DNA of 26,192 bases from Didymodactylos carnosus (Eukaryota; Rotifera; Eurotatoria; Philodinida; Philodinidae). Position numbers and translations under genes: made by a program. Shown here in pieces: positions 1 through 10,953 of the stretch (its first letter is position 1; the number at the start of each line of letters is the position of its first letter). A model generated the notes under the pieces. That model ran no database searches. It worked only from the letters and a program-made list of their open reading frames with translations, and had not been told where the DNA came from. The DNA lies in the NCBI GenBank assembly GCA_905250885.1, contig CAJNOQ010002115.1, positions 1 through 26,192 of the forward strand, in the 5' to 3' direction.

Positions 1-3000
1 GTTTTATACAGATCGATGCGTCTGAGTTCCCTCTTTCCAACAAAAAAAGAATTAGGTCTCTATCACCCTCCGTTCTGGAGTTATCCAAAAAATGGCCACC
101 CGCCTTCTTTTTTGAAATGGATATTAGTGCTTTTACAAAGCTGTCGCAAATTGAGCAAGATCTGAGAACCTTGACAGAGCAGGTACTCCACGACATGGTC
201 CTAGGTTACGTGGACTTGCTCTTTACAGGATCAAACACGGTGTTGTTGTTAGGAGTGTGGAATCAGTCTAAAAGGATTACTTCTGGATTAAAGTATTGAC
301 TTTGATGCTGTGTGTTTTTGTGCCGCTGTCATTAATCTTTGATCATCGCAGAGTACTATTTTAGGAGGACGCTGAAAGAATAACAAGTGAAAGACACTGT
401 TTTAGTTCCATAGCTACGTTTCTATTCGTATCGTTCCCCCTCTCAGTGTAGCGGTAAAATTTCTAGGCAGAAGAGAGCCTTCCCCTGTTTTACGGAAACA
501 ACTTAACGAGCCTGTGATCAGTTCACTTTCTCGTAGACAAGAGTCCGGTAAAAATAAAGTGTGTGGTTGTTTGTATGTCGGCACTTTACTGATTGATCGA
601 AATAGAACATAATATAGCCGAGATCCCATCGCGCTCTGAGAAGGTCCATATGCAATTCGGCTCTGCAAGTCCGAATACCGGGTCCGTTTTCCTCGAACTT
701 CTTTTGATCGGCCAGAAAGCAATGAAAATCAACTTTTCCAAAAAAGGTTCCTTTGAAGGTTATACGACGTGAGGAGCCTGCATCTGCGAAATAAACGTCT
801 AAACCACCGAATAATCAGTCGAATCAGCATCAGATGGCATTCTCACTATTTCCAAGTACTCCACTACTCATTCGCTTGAATCTGGTGGGTGGTTGCCTGC
901 CCAACAAGTACTTCGAATCTAGTACACGTCTTCCATCAATTGCATCAAGGATTGATCATTATTTCTCGACAGCTTTCATACGACTTATGATACAAGTCAA
1001 TAGTGGTCATCTAGCAGGTTTCTCGATATCATTATCACGACATTTATCACAGGAGATAACATCACCAGATCAAGATCGTTGTCATCATCGATCAAAGGGT
1101 GAGATGATCACCAGACCATCTTCTCTGTTGCCATCGATCACAGACAGATATGATCGCCAGATAGTCACTGTCATGGATCAAAAGACTTCAAAAGACAGTA
1201 CCGACTAAACATTCGGGAGCAATCTGATAACCATCAGGCCACGCTCGAGTATAAATACTGACGCGAGCGCTGTGGTAAATTATTCAAGCGGCTTACGCAG
1301 TTCAGTGGTGGTCGAGAACATTGCTTCAATGGTGCGCTCATGTGGAATTCATATCTACTGGTGTTAGATTATCTAGTATGTACCCGATTCGAATAAGAGG
1401 AATGCATTGCCCAAAATTCTATTTTTGCTAGGCCGTCTACAACAGAAGAAACGTTGACAACAATATTGGGATTCAAATGAACTCAAATATGTAAATATGG
1501 GTAAACGTGTATATATATACTCTATTCATTATGTAACCTGATCCGTTGTGGAACCTGACCCGTTGTGGGAACTTTTTCATTGTCGAGAAATTGAGCGTAT
1601 GAATCATCTGAGAGAGGTGCTTCAAAATAGTGCGTGTTCGATCTCTATTCTCTGTCTCAACCACTGCATGCCCTTGCTCCTACCTACAAGGTGTTGCAAC
1701 TAAGCCACGACCCGCGATAGCAGAACGTTATTAAATCGATCTCACTGATTTGGTTGGTTTCCCTACAGGAGACACATACACCTGACTAGAGAATAACCTG
1801 ACAGATTCATCTCGAACGGATGTTCTGTTGTAGAGATGCGCCACTTGCAAATAGGGATACTGAGGTTCATTTTTTGCGTGTTTTTCACCCACACCTTTCA
1901 ATGGATTGCGAATTTCAGACGAGCAGTGTGAGCTGAAGCAGAGATTTTTCTCCTCCGTATACCCTATCGACTATGAGCTATCTTCTCGTACCATTGAAAG
2001 TGCTTCATTGTCGATTTATTTCGCTTGACACCTGCTACCAGCCGAGGAAGGCATAGCCACCTAGATCAGGCAGTTCAGTGAGATCAACGCGCGGGATCAT
2101 CTCGCGGTTAGTCTCATCGGAAAGAGTGCATCGAGATACATCGAAAACTGCTTTCAAAAGTTTGTGAGACCCAAAATTGGCTCAAAATGTTTTGTGAAAG
2201 AATATTACTCAAGTAAAATAGTACTCTTTTGCCGGATACACAAAGTGTCAGTCGTTGTAGTGAAGCGCTTCAACCCTTTGAGCACCAGAGCTTCGAATGT
2301 AGGACTGTTTTCTTTGGATTTGGATTTCCAAATAACTTGTGACTGCAAAACAATAACCAAATCCTATTTTCGATGACAAGATTTACTTTTGAAAACGTAG
2401 ATTTATGCAATAGTTGTTTTATTGTGTGAAGCATTTACCAACTGAACCCACCGAGTGTTCAAAAGTTATGGTTGAAACGCTATCGTTTGTTTCGACTTAG
2501 CAAAATCCTTCCTTCAACACAAGCAGCTATTTTCTTGAAGCAAGATATTCCTAGAATTGCAGAGAAATTGAGGTTGGATAACTTCGAAGAAGTATGATCA
2601 CATTGAAAAAGATCGGAACAAAACGCAAAACAGGGTATCTGTAGCTGACTGTAGAAACCTCCAGTGCTACGTGGTTTAAAGAAAGAAATACGCTCTACAT
2701 TCTATGAATTTCTGTGAGACTCGACTCGAAAATCGAACGCGCGGACCTCATCAAAGATTAATAAGCAATAGTTGAAACTTCGGCTGCAAAAACATGCGAG
2801 ATGATCATTGAGGATGAGCAAATGATTTCCTTCCAAGGAGAGAAAGATAAAGCAAATATCGATTCTGTAACCAATAGATAGGAGTAGGCAACAACTATCC
2901 TGAAATGTCATCGGGGTCTGGATGACTCTTACAGAAGGACAAACGAGAAGAATGTGTGGTGTTCGCTTATCATACAATCACGTAGTGATCACTGACGCAG

Positions 3001-3884
3001 TTCGGGGTGACAGTTACTGGCGACAACTGAATACAGTAGACCAATTTACTAAACAATCATGATATGCCGATTAGGCTCGGCTTGGCTTCCAACCAACAAA
3101 TAACGTCATAATGCTCAGAAGATAGTTCTGGCTCATCAAGATCTACTTGGAAATCACTGTGGACGATGTGTGTTGGTAAAAAACATTGATTTCAGCTTGA
3201 AATGATCAGCATTGTTTCGCTCGTCTATGAGATGTGCAGTTGCATATGCGAGAGCATTCTCGTTCCAAATGTCTTTGGATACCTCAATCATCAAAATAAC
3301 AATGAATAAAGTGGCTTTCTTTCCAATCGGCTCCAGTGACAGAGAATAAAAATAGATCTTGAAAGCTTCACAAAAATCGATGACCCACGCTTTGTTGGTT
3401 GAATCCAAACCAAACTGCAAAAGGAAGGATTGTACTCTCTACTAGAACCACGGATGTTCACAAAGATAAATATTGCTGGTGTAAGAGAAGAAATGGGAAA
3501 GGCTAAGAACGAATAAAGAATGACTTCGATTGTTGAAAATGAGTAGCGCGTTGTTCGTCACATGGAAATACGCCTGGTGATTAACAGTGCACTTCCCAGG
3601 AGATCAATCATCAGGAAAAATAGACTCATCAATTTCGCCAGTGCTACTGGAATTTCAAAGCGTTCATGACTACTCAACATGGAATCGCAGCTGACTGAGA
3701 GTGAGAAGTATGCATTAAATTTGTTACATCACGATATTTCAGGGATGTGCTCCAAACGATACCATCCCAATCCGAAAAGACGTACTGATAAGGATTTCAT
3801 AAAGTAAACAAAAAATTCACGATAGAGATAAGACGGGGGCAAGACGAAGGGAGCCCTAATGAAATTCTTAGAGTTTTCTTATCA
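1..3884. other. Long stretch without a supportable gene
   Basis: The open frames here are short, overlap on both strands and match no family I recognise. Around 950-1180 the sequence is rich in GATCA and TCATC words, which keeps a plus-strand frame (834-1208) open without giving protein-like composition. Between about 2560 and 2980 (+) short helical-looking stretches such as AAKTCEMIIEDEQMISFQ appear, broken by stops. At 3154-3420 (-) an 88-codon frame contains FGLDSTNKA, vaguely like a transposase catalytic-core start. None of these is strong enough to call. The region is probably old, decayed repeat DNA. Confidence 0.5.
1250..1257 (+). promoter_or_regulatory. TATA box in a promoter-like patch
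   Basis: TATAAATA follows a GC-rich CACGCTCGAG and is followed by ACGCGAGCGC; a TCAGT initiator-like word lies about 45 bases downstream. This layout resembles an animal core promoter or the promoter of an LTR. No coding exon or second copy was found, so what it would drive is unknown. Confidence 0.25.
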
Positions 3885-5560
3885 AGATACTACTATTTCT
3901 CTGTCAAGATCTGAACAAGATTGCGCTGGAAAGTCGATAGGATCCTAGCAAAACTTGATAAGGACTTGTGACCAAAAATTTTCAAGTTTTGTTAAGATTT
4001 CCGTAGGATCTTATCTCCAGATCTTGTCAGGATCTCCTGATAATCCTATCAAAACTTAAAAGTTTTTGGTCACAAGTTCCTAACAAGTTTAGATCAAATC
4101 CTACGTAAGATATTATAGGATCCTAAAGTACTTTGTTTTTATAAAAAATAATTTTTTAGGCTCCCAGATTCCTAGATAATTCTTACGCTATTCTGTTTAG
4201 GATCCAGCCTTGCAATTCTGTTGAGGATCTTACCAGGATTTCTTATTATTATGAGTTCTGTGAGCTAGATTTGAACACACTTACTTCGATTTTGACGATG
4301 GACGCTTTAGACAACTGCGATACAATAGCATGTCCTTTCTCTCCTAGAAAGACCAGGTGCTTCCGCACTCGATACACTTGTGTGCAAAGACTTGAACACA
4401 ATCCAATTCTTCTTCTGTTCAAAGACTATGCAATGCCAGTGCGGTAGAAACCATGTAATCACATGAAGTGGGGTGCTTCGTGGATTTTCATCCAAATATT
4501 GTCCTCAAACATGACATTTTCCCTCAGAAAGAAATGTTTTTTACGGAGTCCGTGGATTTCTGCAAAGTTCCCGTGGCTTATCCGGCAGCGGGTACGAACA
4601 AAACGACCGGTGCTAGTTTGACAACGTAATATTTCATTCAGCGTGTTAAGGCGAAATTAACAATGTCAAACCATTAATCAGAATCAGTTGACAAGATACA
4701 TGTGAATCGGATCACCGTTTCCCTTCCACTTCAAGTTATTTATGATCAATGATGAAAACTAGAAGGCATACGTTTAGGATCCTAGAATATCTTAACGAGA
4801 ATTGTGTCAAAAATTGACAGCACTATGACCAAAAATGCTACTTTTATGTATTGTAGAATCCTGACAAGACCCCAGAGAATAGAGTCTTAAGAAGATCCTA
4901 ACAACAACTAAAAGGTTTTGACTAGAGATGCCCGTCAAGTTCGATAGGATCGTTTCAGATATTTTATCGCAAACTGGGTCAGATCTTAACAAGAACAATC
5001 AAAATCCAAACAATAAAACTTCAAGATCCTCACTGAGAACGTGATACTTACGGTAGTCCTCCTGAGAATCTTCAAGTCTTCCTGTCAAGGTCCTGCTTTC
5101 TTGCTGACAAGATCAGAACAAGATTGTGCTAGAAGTGCGAATAGGATCCTATCAAAAACTTGATTGGAACTTGCGACCAAATATTTTCAAGTTTAATTAG
5201 GATTATGACAGGATCCTGTCCAGATCTTGTATCCAGATCGGACAGAATACTGCAGAATTTTACACTATTTTATCTGACCAAGATCCTATAGGATCTTGTA
5301 AGAACTCCTCTGGAATAAATGGTGAATCGTATCTTGATAAGATCCCATACAAGATATTGCATATTTCTGGGTGGATTCTTAGTGTCAGGAAATGTTAAGA
5401 AAACATATAGGATCTTGACCAAATCTGTTCATTCCTTGTCTAGTTCCTAGCAACAGGATGACACAAGAAATCTGTAGGATCTTGCATAAAACTGGGCACG
5501 GTCCTAGAGATTTAGGATCTTGTAAGATCCTGATAGGAAAAATCCAAGAAGCTTCAGGAA
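3885..5560. repeat. GGATC/GATCC-rich repeat cluster with foldback
   Basis: The cluster is full of AGGATCCT, AGGATCTTG and CAAGATC words, in two blocks (about 3885-4250 and 4780-5560) separated by unrelated sequence. A diverged direct copy is visible: 3901-4029 matches 5104-5230, both running through ACAAGATTG, ATAGGATCCTA, an AACTTG/GACCAAA segment and CCAGATCTTG. Inside the first block 3956-3990 pairs with 4048-4088 as an inverted repeat around TTTTTGGTCACAAG. No coding capacity and no clear target duplication are seen. It looks like nested or tandem copies of a non-autonomous foldback element or a local satellite. The high density of Sau3A-type GATC sites is an effect of the repeat. Confidence 0.7.
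4251..4779. other. Spacer between the two GGATC-rich blocks
   Basis: About 530 bases with far fewer GGATC words than the blocks on either side. Open frames are short (longest 62 codons, minus strand) and not protein-like. No gene, RNA or repeat end is recognised. Confidence 0.4.
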
Positions 5561-5832
5561 TGAGATTAGGGAGAAATGGGTAAAAGATCAGAGACAAAAA
5601 TGGGGAAAACGGAATATAGGAGAGAGAGGAAAGGAGAAAAAAGAGAGAACAAGAGACTCGCGAAAAGGATGAAGTATGATAATTCAAATCATTCCAACTC
5701 ATTCAATCATCCTATCAAGTAAGACACATTCTCATTCAGCATCGCGCAGACGAAACCAATTCCGAAGTTAGAATCGATAGAAGATCTTCGATGTCCGAAA
5801 CATCTTGCTGACTTTTACGTTTCTGCTTTTCC

Positions 5833-5834
5833 AG
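5833..5834 (+). promoter_or_regulatory. Splice acceptor just upstream of the OTU gene start
   Basis: A pyrimidine-rich tract ends in TTTTCCAG ten bases before the ATG at 5845. With no upstream coding exon evident, this is either the end of a 5'-UTR intron or, as known in bdelloid rotifers, a spliced-leader trans-splicing acceptor. It supports the chosen start. Confidence 0.5.
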
Positions 5835-5844
5835 ATATTTTATC

Positions 5845-7099
5845 ATGGCCACTTCGACTTCTGCTAGTGATCCCACCTGGTTGATCGGCTCGTCCAATTG
5901 TGATGCTCAATTTTGTAACAGTGACACTTGTCAGCGAAGACAGAAGTTTACGCAACTTCTTCAATTGCTAGCAACAGCATCGAAAGCGTCTGATTATGCG
6001 AGTCAGATAACTGCAGTGGTGAATACCATTTGCACAGTGCCTGTAAGTACTTAGCTAGCTTCCCTCTGATACACAATAATAATGGCATTCTTTCAGTACC
6101 AACAGCTAATGGCCCCTCTTACATTGACCCCGCTCATCGAATTTGACGAAGGGAAACACAAAATCGACCATGTGGCACAGCAATACCTTGCGAAAGCGAG
6201 CAAATGTGTTCAGCACTTGGTCCCAATCGAAACTTTGGCTGATGGAAATTGTCTCTTCCATTCGATTGTATGTCTTTTGCCGAATTCTTGTGTATCGGCC
6301 GTTGAACTAAGAGGTTTGTCAGATTCTTAACCTACTTCCAGATGTATTTATGCAACAATATGTGCTTTCTTTTCAAAGTCCGAACGGTGGTCGAACTCGT
6401 CACAAACAGGGTCTATTATGCTACTAAATACAGCAATCTTATCGGTCCTTTGAAGAATGCAATTTCTAGAGCGTGCCACAACGATGAATTCTCGGAATTG
6501 TACGAAATCGCAGCACTTGCCAGTGTTGTGCAGTGTGAGATACACAGTATTTATCCCTACATTGATTATCGTGCCGAAATGAAGATCATGAACAGCCCGT
6601 ACAAGCCAGTGCTGGCGTCTATGCCAGTTCGTGGTCGAGTGTTCATTTTTTGGACAAATACTATGGATGAATTGTCGGCGAAAGCTTGTCCTCGCAGTGG
6701 TGGTGTCTGGAGTCCGAATCATTTTGCACCACTGGTTCAGCCTCAACAACGCTTTCAAACCTCACCAACACAGGAAATCTCCTCAATCTTAGAGGTAGAC
6801 ATCCAATGCACGATCTCTTAAGCTTGTACCTTTGTGATAACTGTGTTTAGAGTCCGAGAAAGGCAACGACAAAAAACAACCAGGCAACATTTGTGCGAGT
6901 GCCGAATTTTTCACCACCGCCTCCCGCTCAAAGGGTTGCCAACACAAATGCAACATTCCCGTCATCTTCAAATGAACCACAACCGGCTCCACGGAACTTC
7001 GATGCAGAAAGAAAGCACCAAGAAAGGGCTAAAGAAAATGAGCAACAAAGACTTCAACGTCTTGCTGATGATCGTCTAGGCAAAGTGTCAGCTAGATAA
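5845..7099 (+). CDS. OTU-domain cysteine protease, vertnin-like, four exons
   Basis: Exons 5845-6042, 6097-6313, 6379-6794 and 6851-7099 join to 1080 nt, 359 aa. The introns are 54, 65 and 56 bp with GT..AG ends (GTAAGT, GTTTGT, GTAGAC donors), and the phases agree at each junction. Residues 113-122, LADGNCLFHS, are the OTU catalytic Asp-Gly-Asn-Cys motif (Cys118). Later, VFIFWTN and WSPNHFAPLV supply the probable catalytic His253. This Cys motif followed by a late WxPNHF motif is the layout of vertnin and related OTU-like proteins, some carried by Helitron-type transposons. OTU enzymes cleave ubiquitin chains; substrate and activity here are inferred. After residue 277 comes a proline-rich stretch, then a charged helix rich in Gln, Arg and Glu. 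The protein may once have been longer: related sequence continues beyond the stop in another frame. A cellular gene or a transposon-carried domain are both possible. Confidence 0.72.
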
Positions 7100-7260
7100 A
7101 ACGAAACGAATCGGAGCGAAGTACATGCCTGGCTTATGATCAGCAACGAATGGAAGCCATCCGACTTGCAATAGAAACATGAGGTCGAATATAGGACCGG
7201 TATTTAAGATCAGCAGCTATATACCATGCCTATAGCAACGCAACATATGTATCGAGCAAC
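7097..7260 (+). pseudogene. Decayed continuation of the OTU gene (STPR-like repeats)
   Basis: After the TAA at 7097-7099 a shifted frame reads NESERSTCLAYDQQRMEAI and, after further breaks, residues like AAIYHAYSNATYVSSNG. With the end of the preceding exon (RLADDRLGKVSAR) this makes a rough 23-25-residue periodicity with Arg-Leu-Ala and Asp-Gln-Gln-Arg, resembling the 'one score and three' peptide repeat (STPR) found in some DNA-binding proteins and Helitron-type proteins. It suggests the ancestral protein ran on through Arg-rich repeats and that this copy lost them by a frameshift near 7097. The family assignment is an inference from pattern alone. Confidence 0.4.
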
Positions 7261-8387
7261 GGTATTGAATGCTTGCTTTAGACAGACTTCTATTCAACGA
7301 ATTAGCATGTTGTTCATGTGAAAATAGGTGTTTATACAGAGGTTTCTTAGAAAAGCGTGGTATGTACAGACGCAGGATATGCCGCAGCCCTCTTCAGTTA
7401 GAAGTTCCTTCTCACCGACACGCTCCAGTCCGAGGTGCGATTAATGCGAATAGTAGTTGAATGATCAACGATATTGAACAGTTCTGCAATGGTTGCATCT
7501 TTTTTATGAGTAATCCTCGGGGTGAATTGAAGCAAAGTTATATCTCTAACTCCTGCATTTAAATAGAATCGTCCAGTGAGAAGGCAGATCGAGGCTAGCT
7601 GATCAAGAGAAGAAGTAGAACGTGGATTCGGTCAGCTTGCACTTTGATCGCTGCTGTTCATTTCATTACTCATGATCGGTAGAACATCGGGACGAGAGTC
7701 GGCTAAAATCTGCGATCAACGAGCACGATGTGAAGGAGAATGTGTTAGTTGTAGGAAACTGTCCACAATCAGATGAAGCACCGGCGCAATTCAACGACGA
7801 GGGACATGTGATCGAAGAATCCAGTCAAGCATGCAGCCATTTATCGTAAAACGAGCATAGCTTTGTCGTTCTCTCGAAATGAAGAGACAGAAAGCGACAG
7901 ATTGCAGGTGACAAACAAAAATTGGTTTCACTATTCAGTGACGTTTTTGACGACGAGAGTGAGTACATGCTTCGTCGTATGCAGACTGCACAGATGAAGA
8001 CGAGCGAACACGACGGGTAGAGACCTGAAAGGAGATAGACACACCCGAATGCTTTTCTTTTTCTCTGTATTTTTCTAGTCGAAATATGGCTACTGTACAG
8101 CAAACATTAACTTCATGTCTTCAGTACCTTTCATGCCTCTGCAGCTTGGTCGTATTTCCGAGCTCCATTCTAGATCTTCCGCAAATGCTCGTCTCTCCGA
8201 TTCGTGCTGAATTTGAAACGCACGAATAAATGCGAGTTCTTTCTCGATCCATGCGTCTAGACTAGAACAGAGATCTCCCACCTATCTGATTACGAGAAAT
8301 ACTTTCCACCATACTCTAAGAGTCGTAGCCAGCGAAATAGAATGTCTTCTGGTACACGAATACGGGTCTGTTACTCTATGCAATTTC
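7261..8387. other. Intergenic region with one orphan exon-like piece
   Basis: Mostly short, overlapping frames without recognisable products. The one protein-like stretch is 7908-8020 (+). It is preceded by an acceptor-like TTGCAG and reads KQKLVSLFSDVFDDESEYML and on to a TAG at 8018-8020. It has no partner exon that I can identify. It could be the last exon of a lost gene or a further remnant of the OTU-associated sequence. Confidence 0.3.
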
Positions 8388-8389
8388 AG
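8388..8389 (+). promoter_or_regulatory. Splice acceptor just upstream of the ART-TPR gene start
   Basis: CAATTTCAG ends 14 bases before the ATG at 8404. No upstream coding exon is apparent, so it is a candidate spliced-leader acceptor or the end of a 5'-UTR intron, and it favours the ATG at 8404 over upstream ATGs. Confidence 0.45.
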
Positions 8390-8403
8390 ATAATTTCACT
8401 GAC

Positions 8404-10851
8404 ATGGGACAGAAGATCCACAAGACAAAGCACCACGACAATTCGTACTCGACAACTTCGACAAAAGTGCCTTCCAAACCTGATCGACCACGGATCGTGC
8501 AAAACTTTCTTCTCATCTGGCTGGATGCCAACGTCACATCATCAAACGATGATTCGCAACACACATTACAAAAACTGCGTAGTGTCGTCAATGACATTCA
8601 CCTCTTCACTGATCCAGACGAGTGTGTTGCCTTTCTTGCCGAAGTGCAGACGGAAAAGGCCTTCATTATCGTATCAGGTTCCCTGGGCGAAAAGATCGTG
8701 CCCGCACTACAGCCGATGAAGCAGGTAGATGCCATCTATATCTTCTGTCGTGACGAATCTCGACACAAAGAATGGGCAAGAGCATGGCCGAAAATCAAGG
8801 GTGTCCACACAAACATCGAGCAGATTTGCGGGGATCTTCAGTTAGCCGTTCGGCAATGCAATCGAGACTCCATAGCTGCCAGCTTTGCTGTAGTGCAAGA
8901 AGGAAGCGCCTCTGCTACCAATCTCAATGAGTTGGAACCTGCATTCATGTATACTCAGTTGCTCAAGAATGCGCTACTCGAGATGAAACATGAGCAAAAG
9001 TCAGTACGAGATCTGGTGAGATTTTGCCAAGACAAATATGCTGGAAACACGGCTGAACTGGCACTGATTCAAGAATTCGGTCGAGATTATCGTCCTGAGA
9101 GAGCGATCTGGTGGTACACTCGCGAATGTTTCACTTACCAAATGCTCAATCGCGCTCTTCGACTTCTGGAAGCGGACATCATGGTGAACATGGGCTTCTT
9201 TCTCCACGATCTTCATCGACAATTGCAAAAACTGCACGCAGAGCAAGTCAGTCGATACAATGGAAAGCCTTTTGTTCTCTATCGAGGACAAGGGTGGCCC
9301 ATCACTGACTTCGAGAAAATGAAAAGAACTGAAGGTGGGCTGATCTCGTTCAACTGTTTTCTATCCACCAGTGAAGATAAGAAGATATCGCTGGAATTCG
9401 CCCAACGTGCATTGGCGAACAACGACAACGTGGGAGTGCTGTTTACCATGACGGTCGATCCTAAAGTGACGCTGACGTCATTCGCTCAGATCCAGAAGCA
9501 AAGCGCTATGCCGACTGAAGCGGAGATCCTCTTCAGCATGCATACGGTGTTCAGAATTAGCAGTATCACTCAGATAGACGAAAGTGAGCGTTTGTTTGAA
9601 GTGCAGCTGGTTCTGACGACTGATGACGACAAACAGTTGCGCATTCTCACCCAGCGATTCGCCGAGGACATGCAAGAGTGCAACGGATGGCACCGTATCG
9701 GAAGATTACTTATTCAAGTGGGAAGCTTGGAGAAGGCAGAAGAGCTGTACACTACCTTAATCTCGCAGACGGCGAATGACGGAGAACTCGCAACCTACAA
9801 TCATCAGTTAGGTCTTGTTAAAGATAGCCAAGGTGAATACATAGAAGCACTGATTTTCTACCAAAAATCACTGGACATGAAGAAGAAAATTCTTCCAGCT
9901 AATCATCCTGATGTGGCCACTTCCTACAACGACATCGGCAATGCGTATGACCGCATGGGAGATTATTCGAAAGCGCTGTCCTCATACGAAATAGCACTGG
10001 ACATGCGGGAGAAAACTCTTCCGGCTAATCATCCTGATCTGGCCACTTCTTACAAAAATATCGCCTTCGTGTGTGACCAGATGGGAGAGTACTCGAAAGC
10101 GCTGTCCTCATACGAAACAGCACTGGACATGGAGAAGAAAAGTCTTCCAGCTAATCATCCTGATCTGGCCCTTTCCTACAACAACATCAGCCATGTGTAT
10201 TACCACATGGGAGAGTACTCGAAAGCGCTGTCCTCATACGAAACAGGATTGAACATACGGAAGAAATCTCGTCCAGCTAATCATCCTGATTTGGCCTGTT
10301 CCTATGGTAACATCGGCATTGTGTGTGACCAGATGGGAGAGTATTCGAAAGCGCTGTCCTCATTGGAAACAGCACTGGGCATATATAAAAAAACTCTTCC
10401 AGCTAATCATCCTGATGTGGCCACTTGCTACGGTTATATCGGCTTGGTGTATGATCATATGGGAGAGTACTCGAAAGCGCTGTGCTCTCACGAAACAGCA
10501 CTGGATATGTACAAGAAAACTCTTCCAGCTAATCATCCCGATGTGGCCACTTGCTACGGTTATATCGGCAATGTGTATGACCACATGGGAGAGTACTCGA
10601 AAGCGCTGTCCTCTTACGAAACAGCACTGGACATGCGAAAGAAAACCCTTCCAGCAAATCATCCTGATCTGGCCACTTCCTATAACGACATCGGAAATTT
10701 GTATCTCCACACGGGAGAGTGCTCTAAAGCGCTGTCTTCATACGAAACAGCACTGGGCATATGGAAGCAAACTCTTCCAGCTAATCATCCTCATATGTGC
10801 ATGGTTCGTGAGTCGATTGATGCGGTGAAGAAAAAACTATCAACCAAATAA
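8404..10851 (+). CDS. ADP-ribosyltransferase (ART) fused to kinesin-light-chain-type TPR repeats
   Basis: Single exon, 815 aa. Residues about 30-150 form an alpha/beta domain (hydrophobic strands FLLIWLDANV, FIIVSG, AIYIFCRD) that looks like a receiver- or TIR-like fold; I do not recognise it precisely. Residues about 200-425 are an ART domain. It has the R-S-ExE triad: Arg294 in YRGQGW, Ser321 in LSTS, and E372-A-E374 before ILFSMHTVFRI. This is the arginine-specific ecto-ART/toxin-type signature, so NAD-dependent mono-ADP-ribosylation is likely, but the acceptor is unknown. From residue 477, eight tandem 42-residue units begin GEYSKAL and contain PANHPD, typical of kinesin-light-chain TPRs that bind proteins. 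There is no signal peptide or membrane helix, so the product is probably cytosolic. Such ART-TPR fusions are, from memory, abundant in bdelloids. An AATAAA overlaps the stop codon (10847-10852). Confidence 0.88.
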   Translation: MGQKIHKTKHHDNSYSTTSTKVPSKPDRPRIVQNFLLIWLDANVTSSNDDSQHTLQKLRSVVNDIHLFTDPDECVAFLAEVQTEKAFIIVSGSLGEKIVPALQPMKQVDAIYIFCRDESRHKEWARAWPKIKGVHTNIEQICGDLQLAVRQCNRDSIAASFAVVQEGSASATNLNELEPAFMYTQLLKNALLEMKHEQKSVRDLVRFCQDKYAGNTAELALIQEFGRDYRPERAIWWYTRECFTYQMLNRALRLLEADIMVNMGFFLHDLHRQLQKLHAEQVSRYNGKPFVLYRGQGWPITDFEKMKRTEGGLISFNCFLSTSEDKKISLEFAQRALANNDNVGVLFTMTVDPKVTLTSFAQIQKQSAMPTEAEILFSMHTVFRISSITQIDESERLFEVQLVLTTDDDKQLRILTQRFAEDMQECNGWHRIGRLLIQVGSLEKAEELYTTLISQTANDGELATYNHQLGLVKDSQGEYIEALIFYQKSLDMKKKILPANHPDVATSYNDIGNAYDRMGDYSKALSSYEIALDMREKTLPANHPDLATSYKNIAFVCDQMGEYSKALSSYETALDMEKKSLPANHPDLALSYNNISHVYYHMGEYSKALSSYETGLNIRKKSRPANHPDLACSYGNIGIVCDQMGEYSKALSSLETALGIYKKTLPANHPDVATCYGYIGLVYDHMGEYSKALCSHETALDMYKKTLPANHPDVATCYGYIGNVYDHMGEYSKALSSYETALDMRKKTLPANHPDLATSYNDIGNLYLHTGECSKALSSYETALGIWKQTLPANHPHMCMVRESIDAVKKKLSTK
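9832..10839 (+). repeat. Eight tandem 126-bp TPR-coding repeats
   Basis: Units start at 9832, 9958, 10084, 10210, 10336, 10462, 10588 and 10714, an exact 126-bp period with no indels. The core (GGAGAGTACTCGAAAGCGCT and CTTCCAGCTAATCATCCTGA) is almost invariant at nucleotide level, including third codon positions. The similarity implies recent tandem duplication or homogenisation; the first unit is the most divergent. Repeat number is probably variable between alleles or paralogues. Confidence 0.9.
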
Positions 10852-10852
10852 A
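10847..10852 (+). terminator. Poly(A) signal overlapping the ART-TPR stop codon
   Basis: AATAAA overlaps the TAA at 10849-10851. A second AATAAA lies at 10948-10953. If the first were used the 3'-UTR would be only some 15-30 bases long. Confidence 0.4.
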
Positions 10853-10953
10853 TAGCATATGGTCAATATATTGATGGATGTTGTTCGAAAGAGTATAGAG
10901 AGGGATTGGACCGTCTCGTAACAGATCGTTTTCAGCGAAGAGCTAGCAATAAA

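Noticed and set aside
834-1208. 124-codon plus-strand open frame
   Set aside because: Kept open by GATCA/TCATC-rich low-complexity DNA; no domain, no splice context, and unnatural composition.
3154-3420. 88-codon minus-strand frame with FGLDSTNKA, possibly a MULE-type transposase core
   Set aside because: Only one short motif-like match; no flanking transposase blocks or element ends could be found.
10304-10828. Open frames on both strands overlapping the TPR repeats
   Set aside because: They are shadows of the 126-bp repeat, whose length is divisible by three and so keeps other frames open.
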